Of a stretch of 64,000 nucleotides of DNA, positions 57,325-64,000 are shown piece after piece. The DNA comes from Kineosporia sp. NBRC 101731. Lineage in GTDB: Bacteria > Actinomycetota > Actinomycetes > Actinomycetales > Kineosporiaceae. The stretch spans positions 447,467 to 511,466 of the forward strand of contig NZ_BSTC01000001.1 of NCBI RefSeq assembly GCF_030269305.1, given 5' to 3'. The notes under the pieces were generated by a model that saw only the letters and a list, made by a program, of their open reading frames with translations, searched no databases and was not told the origin of the DNA. Within the stretch, counting starts at the first letter, position 1. Every line of letters starts with the position of its first letter. The translations under genes were made by a program, and so were the position numbers.

Positions 57325-58197
57325 ATGACGGCCGCGAGCCTGACCCTGTTCCCTCTGCTCGCCGGTCCTGCGAGACCGGCGCGGGTGAGCGCGATCGTCT
57401 CCGGTGCCGTCTATCTGGAGATCGATCCGGTGACGGACGAGACCGAGGGTTACCGCCCCGGTGCCGTGGTGGCCCTGCTCGACCCGGCGGCCGTGCAGCT
57501 GCCGATCGGCCTGACGCTGCCGCCCGGTGTCGCCGATCTGCTGCCGGTCTCCGTCGACGGCGACCCGGTGTCGCACGGCCCGATCGTCTTCGGCCACGGT
57601 GCCGTCTCGATGGCCGGCACCCGGCTGCCGGTGCTGCGCTGGTGGAACCCGACCGTGCCCAAGCAGGTCATGCCGCCGCCGGCCCCCGAGCTGCTGCCCA
57701 CGGCCCTGCTCGACCAGTTGCTGGAAGCTGCCGCGGAGCCCCTCGCCGAGGGTCTCGACCTGCTGCGCTCCGGTGACACCGAGAAAGCCTTCGAGGCCCT
57801 GCTCGGTACCGGCCCGGGGCTGACACCCGCCGGTGACGACGCTCTGGTCGGTGCCCTGGCCGCGCTGGCTGCCTGGGCCCCGCGTTCCACGGCCCACCGC
57901 CTGCTGGCCGACGGTGTGGCGGGTGCCGACGGTCGCACGACGGCCATCTCCGCCGCCCTGCTGCGCTCGGCTGTCGCCGGTGCCGTGGTGCCCCAGCTGA
58001 TCCGTTTCGTCGGCGCCCTGAGCACCGGCGACCCGGCCGCCATCCGCCCGGCCCTCGAAGAGGTGCTGCCGGTCGGGGCCAGCTCCGGTGCGGCCATGGC
58101 CGCCGGCGCCGTCGCCCAGCTGACCAACCTGATCCAGGGGCCGGGCCGCCGGCGCGTGGCCATCGACGCCACCGGGCCGATCAGCGCCCTGTACTGA
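57325..58197 (+). CDS. DUF2877 (AllH-like) protein
   Basis: A 290-aa protein with the DUF2877 core: a Gly-rich loop LGTGPGLTPAGDDALVGALAALAA (in part; about 168-185) and the C-terminal VGASSGAAMAAGAV (about 251-264). In E. coli DUF2877 is AllH (YlbF), one of the subunits needed with AllF (FdrA) and AllG for oxamate carbamoyltransferase in allantoin catabolism. Here none of the partners is adjacent; only the divergent nucleobase permease hints at purine or pyrimidine metabolism. ATG 57325 has CGGAGG 8-13 bases upstream. A T-tailed terminator follows. Confidence 0.82.
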   Translation: MTAASLTLFPLLAGPARPARVSAIVSGAVYLEIDPVTDETEGYRPGAVVALLDPAAVQLPIGLTLPPGVADLLPVSVDGDPVSHGPIVFGHGAVSMAGTRLPVLRWWNPTVPKQVMPPPAPELLPTALLDQLLEAAAEPLAEGLDLLRSGDTEKAFEALLGTGPGLTPAGDDALVGALAALAAWAPRSTAHRLLADGVAGADGRTTAISAALLRSAVAGAVVPQLIRFVGALSTGDPAAIRPALEEVLPVGASSGAAMAAGAVAQLTNLIQGPGRRRVAIDATGPISALY

Positions 58198-58243
58198 CGT
58201 CTGGCCGACTTCTGGCTGACTCCAGCAGCATCCGCAACATCCG

Positions 58244-58270
58244 GGCAGGCCGTCCATCGGGCGGCCTGCC
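58244..58270 (+). terminator. Rho-independent terminator after the DUF2877 gene
   Basis: 9-bp arms GGCAGGCCG (58244-58252) and CGGCCTGCC (58262-58270) followed by GTCTTTTG, one of the few in this window with a T-run. The rest of the 367-bp gap to 58564 shows no gene. Confidence 0.75.
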
Positions 58271-58564
58271 GTCTTTTGTCCGGGGCGCACAGGTCCGTCC
58301 GGGCGTGCCCGGTGACCGTGCGGCTTGAGCCCTCGCACCGAGGTTCTCGGCATCGCTCTGACAGGCGGCTTCGACATGCCCGTTTTCACCCCTAATGCCG
58401 TCGCGCAGAGTAGTGAGCCGTAGTGTCTGGGTGACGGAATGTCGATCCGGTGAGCTGTTCGGGTGAGCGCCGGACTCCGTCGTTAAAACCCCCGGGGTCG
58501 CGTCGATAGGCATCTCGGTGGGGTTCACGAAGGATCCCGAAGCTCTCTCACGGAGGAGACACGC

Positions 58565-59587
58565 ATGCGTACCCCCAAGTTCACGGTCAAGCGGGCCGTC
58601 AGTATGACCGTCGCCGGCGCCCTGGCCATCGCGGGCACCGTGGCCGTCGCCAACATCGCCCAGGCGGCGAGCACGGCCATCAAGATCAGTCCCGCGGCCA
58701 CCGGTTCGACGGCGGGTGGAAACCAGCTCACCGTCACCGGTACTGGCTTCCAGGATTCCACGGGTGCGGACGTGGCCGCGGCGGTCAGGTTCATCCTCGG
58801 CACCACGTGTGGTGTGGACGCGACCGCCGGTACGGCCGCCACCGCGTTCAACGTGGTCTCCAAGACCAAGGTCGGGGTCACCTCGCCGGCGGTGGCCGCC
58901 GGTAGCTGGATGCTCTGTATCTTCGACGGCACCACGGCCACCCAGACCCTTCTGGGCGGCGGTAAGTTCGTCGTCGCGGCTCCGGCGACCGCCACCACCA
59001 TCTCCGGTGCCGTCACCAACGTGGCCAAGGCGTCTGCTCTCGGCGGCACCACGGTCGTCGTGACCGGCACCAACTTCTCCAAGACCACCACCGCCACCAT
59101 CGACGGGGTCAAGGCCGCGGCCACCTACGTCAGCGCCACCAAGCTCTCGGTCAAGCTCCCGGCGCACGCTGCGGGCACTGGCTTCAGCATCAAGGTGGAC
59201 AACGGTTACGGCTCTGCTATGACCACCGACACGGTCAGCTTCGTGCCGGTCGTCACCGTCTCGCCGACCAGCGGCAATGGGACTGCCGGCAACGTGGTCA
59301 CCATCACTGGTAGTGGTTTCAGCGGCAGGACCTTCAGCGAGGTGGCCGGCATCTCGATCGCCTTCCTCCCGGCCGGGACCGCGCTGGTCTCCGGAACCAC
59401 CACGATCGCTTCGCTGGACACCTGCACCAGCGTCATGGTGGAGTCCGACACCACGCTGAGCTGCAAGGCCCCGGCGCTGACCACCGGTGCTTACTCGGTG
59501 CAGTTCCTGACCGCGCTTGCCAGCGAATACGACGCGGACTACAGCACCATCTCGAAGAGCGCCACCTACACGGTTGCCGCTTTCTGA
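58565..59587 (+). CDS. Secreted IPT/TIG-domain protein
   Basis: A 340-aa exported protein. A signal peptide (about 1-35, ending AQA-A) is followed by three immunoglobulin-like IPT/TIG domains, roughly 37-140, 142-230 and 232-340. Each opens with the typical ISP-x-G/TVTGTGF pattern (KISPAATGSTAGGNQLTVTG; LGGTTVVVTGTNF; VSPTSGNGTAGNVVTITGSG). It is rich in Thr, Ala and Gly and has no catalytic motif, suggesting a cell-surface adhesion or structural role. ATG 58565 has CGGAGGAG 8-15 bases upstream. Monocistronic with a long hairpin terminator. Confidence 0.85.
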   Translation: MRTPKFTVKRAVSMTVAGALAIAGTVAVANIAQAASTAIKISPAATGSTAGGNQLTVTGTGFQDSTGADVAAAVRFILGTTCGVDATAGTAATAFNVVSKTKVGVTSPAVAAGSWMLCIFDGTTATQTLLGGGKFVVAAPATATTISGAVTNVAKASALGGTTVVVTGTNFSKTTTATIDGVKAAATYVSATKLSVKLPAHAAGTGFSIKVDNGYGSAMTTDTVSFVPVVTVSPTSGNGTAGNVVTITGSGFSGRTFSEVAGISIAFLPAGTALVSGTTTIASLDTCTSVMVESDTTLSCKAPALTTGAYSVQFLTALASEYDADYSTISKSATYTVAAF

Positions 59588-59622
59588 TCAGGTAGGAGGA
59601 GTCAGCACCAGCTGAACCAGCA

Positions 59623-59660
59623 CCGGAGCCCGGTCCCCCTCACGGGGGGCCGGGCTCCGG
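59623..59660 (+). terminator. Hairpin terminator after the IPT/TIG gene
   Basis: 17-base arms beginning CCGGAGCCCGG (59623) and ending CCGGGCTCCGG (59660) with a CTCA-type loop. Confidence 0.85.
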
Positions 59661-59737
59661 CCTTGGGGAAAGTCCTGGGCGCGGAGCCGTCGCATGGGCG
59701 AGGATGCCTCTCCCCGACAGTGAGGCTGGTGCCCCCG

Positions 59738-60457
59738 ATGGTCATCCCGATCGATTTCCTGCGGATCGCCGCGAACGGCACCGAACAGTTCGCCGACGTG
59801 CTGGAGTCCGCCGACCTGGGGGCGCCGGTGCCGTCCTGCCCGGGCTGGACCGTCGTCGACCTTGCCGATCACGTCGGTGGGGTGCACCAGTGGGCCACCC
59901 ACGCGATCGTCGTGGGCAACGCGGGCGGGAAGCCCACCGCCGCGCCGCGCGACCGGGACGGGCTGGTCGCCTGGTACCGGGAGTCGGCCACCGGCCTGCT
60001 GCGGGCGCTGCGGGAGAGGCCGGACGACGCCCCGGCCTGGCACTTCGGGCCCGGACCGCAGGTGTCGGGCTGGTGGAAGCGGCGGCAGGCACACGAGATC
60101 ACGATGCATCGGTGGGACCTCCACCAGGCGCTCGGCCGGGAGAACCGCATTGATCCCGCGCTCGCGGCCGACGGGGTGGACGAGGTCCGCAGGATTTTCT
60201 TCCCCCGGCAGGTGCGGCTGGAACGGATGCCACCGCTGACGCAGTCGCTGGCCGTGGTGGTGGCCGAGACCGGGCAGGAGTTCGTATTCTCCGGCGACGG
60301 CACGACGGACGAGCCGGCCGACGCCACGGTCACCGGGCCCGCCGAGGCGCTCTATCTGGCTCTCTGGCACCGCATCTCGCCCGACGACCCGTGCCTGGAG
60401 ATCACCGGCGAGGTGGAGGTCGTTCGTTCCGTGCTCGGCGCGCAGGTGACTGCGTGA
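59738..60457 (+). CDS. Maleylpyruvate-isomerase-family, mycothiol-dependent-type protein
   Basis: A 239-aa protein of the DinB/YfiT-like superfamily, actinobacterial maleylpyruvate isomerase branch. The N-terminal four-helix domain has the family start FADVLESADLGAPVPSCPGWTVVDLADHVGGVHQWA (in part: VPSCPGWTVVDLADHVGGVH, about 31-50) with the metal-ligand His, and EITMHRWDLHQAL (about 123-135) with the other two His. The C-terminal part is a small SCP2-like domain. Such enzymes use mycothiol as cofactor, supporting an actinobacterial host. Substrate is unknown. ATG 59738 has no strong ribosome site; GTG 59729 is an alternative. Confidence 0.85.
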   Translation: MVIPIDFLRIAANGTEQFADVLESADLGAPVPSCPGWTVVDLADHVGGVHQWATHAIVVGNAGGKPTAAPRDRDGLVAWYRESATGLLRALRERPDDAPAWHFGPGPQVSGWWKRRQAHEITMHRWDLHQALGRENRIDPALAADGVDEVRRIFFPRQVRLERMPPLTQSLAVVVAETGQEFVFSGDGTTDEPADATVTGPAEALYLALWHRISPDDPCLEITGEVEVVRSVLGAQVTA

Positions 60458-60497
60458 CCGTGCTCATGGAGAAGTTCGGTATCCGCCGGAAAAGGGC

Positions 60498-61385
60498 CTA
60501 GGGGCGCACCACGTCGGCGATCGAGCGGATCTGGTCGGGGGTGACCCGGCAGCAGCCCCCGACGATGCGGGCGCCCGAGCGCAGCCAGCCGTCCACGTCG
60601 CCGAGCAGAAGGCCCTGTGATGCCGGCAGCCAGGCCCGGTGCACCGCGTCCCAGCCCTCACCGCTGTTGGGGTAGACCACGCCGGGTTTACCGCCGAACT
60701 CGACGGCCAGGTCGACCGCGAGCCCCACGCCCGACGGGTCGGTGCAGTTGACGCCCACGGCGATCACCGAGGACACCGACGTGGCCATGGAGAACGCCTC
60801 CCCGGCGGGTTCGCCGCGGCGGGTGAGCAGGCCGTCGGTGGTGAGGCTGAGCCACGCCGGGTGTCCCAGCCGGTCCAGCTCGGCGAGCAGGGCCTCCACC
60901 TCGGCGAGGGAGGGAATGGTTTCGACGGCCAGCACGTCGACGCCGGCCTCGGCCAGGAGCTCGAGCCGGGGACGGTGGAAGTCCCGGAGTTCGTCGACCC
61001 CCACCGATCCGTAGTCACCGGTGTATTCGGCGCCGTTGGCGAGCATCGCACCGTAGGGCCCCACCGAGCCGGCCACCAGGGCCTCGCGACCGGACTCCTC
61101 GACGGCCCGGCGGGCCAGCTCGACCGATCGCCGGATCAGTTCCTGACCCGTGGCGAAAGGGATTCCCGCGCGAGAGAAACCCTCGGCCGAGGCCTGGTAG
61201 CTGGCGGTGGTGACGATGTCGGCACCGGCGTCGAGAAAGGCCCGGTGCGCGTCGACGACGGCGTCGGGGGCGTCCAGCAGGAGCTGGGCCGACCAGAGAG
61301 TGCCGGAGATGTCGTGGCCCCGGCTCTCGAGCTCGGTGGACAGACCCCCGTCCAGGACGAGGGGCCTGTCCATCAGGTCGATCAC
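60498..61385 (-). CDS. mmuM: Homocysteine S-methyltransferase
   Basis: Transfers a methyl group from S-methylmethionine or S-adenosylmethionine to homocysteine, forming methionine without cobalamin or folate. The 295-aa barrel has LVLDGGLSTELESRGHDI (about 9-26), DIVTTASYQASAEGF, and the zinc ligands: Cys in VGVNCTDPSGV (about 219) and the Cys pair in IVGGCCRVTPDQIRSIA (about 276-277). The length fits MmuM. The start is GTG 61385 or ATG 61373. It begins 3 bases after the stop of the DUF4235 gene, so both are cotranscribed. Confidence 0.93.
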   Translation of the reverse strand: MIDLMDRPLVLDGGLSTELESRGHDISGTLWSAQLLLDAPDAVVDAHRAFLDAGADIVTTASYQASAEGFSRAGIPFATGQELIRRSVELARRAVEESGREALVAGSVGPYGAMLANGAEYTGDYGSVGVDELRDFHRPRLELLAEAGVDVLAVETIPSLAEVEALLAELDRLGHPAWLSLTTDGLLTRRGEPAGEAFSMATSVSSVIAVGVNCTDPSGVGLAVDLAVEFGGKPGVVYPNSGEGWDAVHRAWLPASQGLLLGDVDGWLRSGARIVGGCCRVTPDQIRSIADVVRP

Positions 61386-61388
61386 CGG

Positions 61389-61664
61389 TCAGTCCCGCAC
61401 CAGGGCCTTGGGCATCTTGCCCGTGGACCTCACGTAGTAGGCCGCAGCCTGCCGCGTGGCGAACATCCGGGCGACGCCCATGATCGCGCCGGACAGCGCG
61501 GCCCAGGCGATGGCCTCTTTCCAGGTGGTCTCCGGGTCTTCGGGCACGGTCGGCGGCTGGCCACCGGTTGCGCCCTTCCAGATGATGTTGAGCGACTGGT
61601 TGGCGGCCTGGGCCGCCGCAATCGCCGACGCGGCCGACAGGATCTTCCACATCACCGAATTCAT
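61389..61664 (-). CDS. DUF4235 small membrane protein
   Basis: A 91-aa protein of the actinobacterial DUF4235 family: MWKILSAASAIAAAQAANQSLNIIWKG (in part; first helix and the conserved W-K), ETTWKEAIAWAALSGAIMGVARM (second helix) and TRQAAAYYVRSTG near the C-terminus. Two membrane-associated helices are expected. The function is unknown. ATG 61664 is set by GAGGAGAAC just upstream; the frame is open 15 codons more. It is cotranscribed with mmuM, although no link between them is known. Confidence 0.88.
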   Translation of the reverse strand: MNSVMWKILSAASAIAAAQAANQSLNIIWKGATGGQPPTVPEDPETTWKEAIAWAALSGAIMGVARMFATRQAAAYYVRSTGKMPKALVRD

Positions 61665-61766
61665 GCTGTTCTCCTCATCGCACCGCCGGATGTCCGTACT
61701 GGGACTCAACTGGGACTCAGGTCAATCCTGACCTAAGGATCGCTCCCGGGCATTGCCAGGGGGGCG

Positions 61767-61925
61767 TCAGAGCAGGGCGATCACCCAGCGCACCACCGGG
61801 ATGAGCACCGGGGCGCTGATGCCGAGCATGCTCAGCAGGACCAGCAGCGCGAGCAACCGGGCCAGTGGGCTCGGCCCGTGGCCCGACGTCGTGGAGCTGC
61901 GCAGCATCCTGAGGATCACCGTCAC
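61767..61925 (-). CDS. Possible 52-aa single-helix membrane peptide
   Basis: A short frame from GTG 61925 (or GTG 61919) to TGA at 61767. It has a polar N-terminus (RMLRSSTTSGHGPSPLARL) and a hydrophobic C-terminal half of one or two helices (LLALLVLLSMLGISAPVLIP, then WVIALL). It lies upstream of the DUF4235-mmuM unit on the same strand. The ribosome site is weak and no family is recognised. Confidence 0.4.
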   Translation of the reverse strand: MTVILRMLRSSTTSGHGPSPLARLLALLVLLSMLGISAPVLIPVVRWVIALL

Positions 61926-61991
61926 AGGGTGGCACGGGTCCTGCCGGAAGTCCTAGGCCTCACAGAAACCACTCAGTAGGTGTACCGTCAC

Positions 61992-62088
61992 AAGCGCGAC
62001 AGGGGAGCGCCAACAGGGCGCTGAGAGTGCAGGCAACTGCAGACCCTCGAACCTGATCCGGGTCATGCCGGCGAAGGGAGTCGAGCTT
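61992..62088 (+). promoter_or_regulatory. TPP riboswitch (THI element)
   Basis: A complete thi-box aptamer. P1 pairs AAGC-G-CGAC (61992-62000) with GTCG-A-GCTT (62080-62088). The pyrimidine-sensor motif CTGAGA is at 62021-62026, with GTGCAGGCAACTGCAGACCC forming the P3 arm side. The pyrophosphate-sensor arm is ACCTGATCCGGGTCATGCCG (62051-62070) followed by GCGAAGGGAG. It senses thiamine pyrophosphate and should repress the downstream ykoED transporter. Confidence 0.96.
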
Positions 62089-62116
62089 CTCGGTCATGGC
62101 CGAGCTGTGTGCCTTC

Positions 62117-62162
62117 GTCTTCGGAGGGGCGCGGCGGCGGGTCACGGCACCCCTCCGAAGAC
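62117..62162 (+). terminator. Expression-platform hairpin of the TPP riboswitch
   Basis: 13-bp arms GTCTTCGGAGGGG (62117-62129) and CCCCTCCGAAGAC (62150-62162) around a 20-base loop, 28 bases after the aptamer and immediately before the ykoE ribosome site GGAGGAG. This suggests transcription termination or access control of that site on TPP binding. Confidence 0.75.
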
Positions 62163-62177
62163 GGAGGAGCAACACCC

Positions 62178-62939
62178 ATGAGAAACATTCTCTGGACCGG
62201 TCCGCGGCTGTACGCGGCCCTGGCCGCGATCGCGCTGGCGATGGTGATCTACCTGGTCGGCCTGCCGGCGGGCGTCTCGGTCTTCGACACGACACTGGCC
62301 GACCTGACACTGCCGATCGCGCTGTTCGTGGGCACGGCCGGCGTCGCGATCACCGCCGCCACGGCGAGGGCCGGACGCTGGCGGGTCGTGGACATCGTCA
62401 CCGCCAGCGTGCTCGGTGTCGCGGGCGGCCTGGTGTTCGCGGTCTGGAACGCTGCCTCCACCCCGCTGCGGGACGCGATGGTGCCTCCCACCTCGGCGAT
62501 CATCGCCGGGGTATGGCTGTTCCCGGCCGTGCTCGGGGCCCTGGTGGTGCGCAAGCCGGGCGCCGCGGTCTACACCGAGCTGGTCGCGGCGGCGCTCTCC
62601 GCGCTGGTGGGCAACGAGTGGGGCTTCTCCACGGTCTGGTACGGCCTGGTCGAGGGCATGGGGGCCGAGGTGGTGTTCGCCCTCGTGCTCTACCGGCGTT
62701 ACGGGCTGCCCACCGCGCTGTTCGCCGGGGCCGGGGCCGGTGTCGCGGTCGGCCTGCTCGACAGCCTCATCTACTACCCGGAAACGCTCGGTGCGGCCGG
62801 GAAATTGGCCTACGTGCTGATCGCGATGGCTTCGGGTGTGGTGATCGCCGGGATCGGTTCGTGGCTGCTCACCCGGGCCCTGGCCGCCACCGGAACCCTG
62901 GCCCCACTGGCCTCGGGACGCAGCGCCGAACGTGTCTGA
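62178..62939 (+). CDS. ykoE: Thiamine-precursor ECF transporter S component (YkoE)
   Basis: Substrate-binding membrane subunit of the YkoEDC energy-coupling-factor transporter for hydroxymethylpyrimidine or thiamine. The 253-aa protein has about six helices; family features include the aromatic FAVWNAASTPLRDAM and EWGFSTVWYGLVEGMGAEVVFAL (parts quoted, about 75-90 and 145-165), consistent with a planar ligand site. ATG 62178 has GGAGGAGC 8-15 bases upstream, directly after the riboswitch hairpin. The frame is open 23 codons further back through that hairpin. It overlaps ykoD by 8 bases. Confidence 0.93.
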   Translation: MRNILWTGPRLYAALAAIALAMVIYLVGLPAGVSVFDTTLADLTLPIALFVGTAGVAITAATARAGRWRVVDIVTASVLGVAGGLVFAVWNAASTPLRDAMVPPTSAIIAGVWLFPAVLGALVVRKPGAAVYTELVAAALSALVGNEWGFSTVWYGLVEGMGAEVVFALVLYRRYGLPTALFAGAGAGVAVGLLDSLIYYPETLGAAGKLAYVLIAMASGVVIAGIGSWLLTRALAATGTLAPLASGRSAERV

Positions 62940-64000
62940 GGCCCGCCCTCCGCTGATCGAGGCGCGGGGCTGGGGCTGGCGGCACTCCACCCGCAAGGCC
63001 TGGGCGGTGCAGGGGCTCGACCTGCGGGTCGAGCCCGGCGAGCGGGTGCTGCTGCTCGGTGCCAGCGGGGCCGGTAAGTCCACCCTGCTCGCGGGTCTGG
63101 CCGGGCTGCTCGACCCGGAGGAGACCGGAGGGGACGAGGAGGGGGCCCTGCTGCTGGACGGCGTGCAGGCCCGTCGGGCGCGGCAGGAAGCCGTGCAGGA
63201 CGGGCAGGCTCTCACCGGCCTGCTGCTGCAGGACCCGCAGGCCCAGACGGTACTGGCCCGGTGCGGTGACGACGTGGCCTTCGGGCTGGAGAACCACGCC
63301 GTGTCCGACATCTGGCCCCGGGTGCGGAAAGCCCTGGAAGGCGTGGGGTTTCCCTATGATCTGGCCCATCCGACCGGAAGGCTGTCCGGTGGGGAACGGC
63401 AACGGCTCGCCCTGGCCGGGGTGCTCGCGCTCGATCCGGGCCTGCTGCTGCTCGACGAACCCACCGCCATGCTCGACCCGGAGGGCGCCGACCTGGTGCG
63501 CCGCACGATCGCGACTGTGCTGGAACTGACCGGTGCGGGCTGCATTCTCGTTGAGCACCGGGTGCAGCCGTGGCTACCGTTCATCGATCGGGTCGTGGTG
63601 CTGGAACCCGGCGGTGGCGTGTACGCGGACGGACCGCCGGATCAGGTCTTCGACGAGCAGGCTTCGTCGCTGGTCGCGGCGGGTGTGTGGGTGCCTGGAG
63701 GGCGTCCGGAATGGAGGACGCGGGTGAGCGGGGAGGTTCTGCACGACCACGAACGGGGTTTGCCACTGCTCACGGCGGAGAAGCTGGCGGCTCGCCGACC
63801 GGGTCAGGCCGAGCCTCCGGTGCGGGACGTCGACCTGACGGTCCGGGCCGGGCGGGCGCTCGCCGTGACCGGGCCCAACGGGGCCGGGAAGTCGACCCTG
63901 GCGTTGGCCCTGGCGGGCCTGACCGCTCCCGCGGCCGGCGACCTCACGGCCTCCGAACGGCTTGCGAAGGGTCTCGGCCCGCACCCGCACGCCTGGAAGG
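62932..64000 (+). CDS. ykoD: ECF transporter duplicated ATPase (YkoD), cut by window edge
   Basis: Energy-coupling ATPase with two ABC domains in one chain, as in YkoD of the thiamine-precursor transporter. Domain 1 has Walker A GASGAGKST (about 44-52), signature LSGGERQRLALAG (about 150) and Walker B LLLLDEPTAMLDPEG (about 170-184), ending with LVEHR. Domain 2 starts near residue 280 with Walker A GPNGAGKST at about 314-322. The window stops at codon 356, so the rest of domain 2 is missing. GTG 62932 overlaps the end of ykoE. The linker between the domains includes a DNA stretch matching half of the palindromic repeat. Confidence 0.93.
   Translation, partial: MSEARPPLIEARGWGWRHSTRKAWAVQGLDLRVEPGERVLLLGASGAGKSTLLAGLAGLLDPEETGGDEEGALLLDGVQARRARQEAVQDGQALTGLLLQDPQAQTVLARCGDDVAFGLENHAVSDIWPRVRKALEGVGFPYDLAHPTGRLSGGERQRLALAGVLALDPGLLLLDEPTAMLDPEGADLVRRTIATVLELTGAGCILVEHRVQPWLPFIDRVVVLEPGGGVYADGPPDQVFDEQASSLVAAGVWVPGGRPEWRTRVSGEVLHDHERGLPLLTAEKLAARRPGQAEPPVRDVDLTVRAGRALAVTGPNGAGKSTLALALAGLTAPAAGDLTASERLAKGLGPHPHAWK
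63730..63754. repeat. Half copy of the palindromic repeat inside ykoD
   Basis: 25 bases starting GGGGAGGTTCTGCA and ending CACGAAC match one complete arm of the palindrome at 31517-31564 with two to three differences. In frame they encode GEVLHDHER in the linker between the two ABC domains. No complementary arm follows. Confidence 0.5.

Overview
The window is high-GC DNA with dense coding on both strands, frequent GTG starts, GGAGG-type ribosome binding sites and long GC-rich hairpin terminators. Gene content points to a motile, mycelial or spore-motile actinobacterium. The evidence is flagellar structural genes with FliW/CsrA and a WhiG/FliA-type sigma factor, a mycothiol-dependent maleylpyruvate-isomerase-type protein, DUF4235, an EtfD-like menaquinone oxidoreductase and N174-type chitosanase. 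Kineosporia and relatives (Kineosporiaceae) fit best, but that is an inference from gene content and not a database match.

Layout. 1-8270 is the late flagellar block. fliD (cut by the left edge), fliC and the sigma-28-type gene are on the minus strand. flgN-flgK-flgL, fliW and csrA are on the plus strand. Two matching sigma-28-like promoters (fliC and flgN) and a GGA-rich fliC leader suggest FliA transcription plus CsrA/FliW post-transcriptional control. 8437-12286 holds an EtfD-like iron-sulfur membrane oxidoreductase and a fused AccD-AccA carboxyltransferase. 12700-21864 carries a lipoprotein, a DUF89/ARMT1-like protein, a secreted beta-propeller protein, a Na+/H+ antiporter and a MarR-MFS exporter pair. 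It also has a 750-bp intergenic region with DnaA-box-like sites and a structured palindromic element.

22330-26539 has a HicAB-like toxin-antitoxin pair with a clear operator, then a CitA/DctS-type two-component system divergent from DctA. 26703-28079 holds a membrane-anchored Excalibur protein and tRNA-Arg(ACG). 28706-31505 is a TetR/Old Yellow Enzyme/medium-chain reductase unit closed by a perfect 48-bp palindrome. 31858-34321 encodes a GH46 chitosanase and a Thr-rich secreted protein that share a promoter-region motif. 34397-41517 contains TerC with a structured leader, a GH51 arabinofuranosidase with a sugar ABC importer, and its LacI regulator with a palindromic operator. A start-less fragment of a Trp/Pro-rich domain follows.

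41908-53810 contains ilvD, a PP2C phosphatase, a polytopic membrane protein, MarR/DoxX with twin operators, mug, fur-dps, an alpha/beta hydrolase, a secreted endonuclease I, a GNAT acetyltransferase and a secreted 5'-nucleotidase. 54015-58197 has pxpB-pxpC without pxpA, a uracil/xanthine permease and a DUF2877 (AllH-like) protein. 58565-61925 holds a secreted IPT/TIG protein, a mycothiol-dependent-type protein, mmuM, DUF4235 and a 52-aa membrane peptide. 61992-64000 is a TPP riboswitch with a hairpin expression platform controlling ykoE-ykoD, a thiamine-precursor ECF transporter cut by the right edge.

The most unusual signals are a dispersed palindromic repeat built on GTTCGTGATCATGC, the CsrA with a long Pro-rich tail facing a GGA-rich flagellin leader, and the orphan Trp/Pro-domain remnant. 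Most functional assignments rest on recognised motifs; no searches were run.
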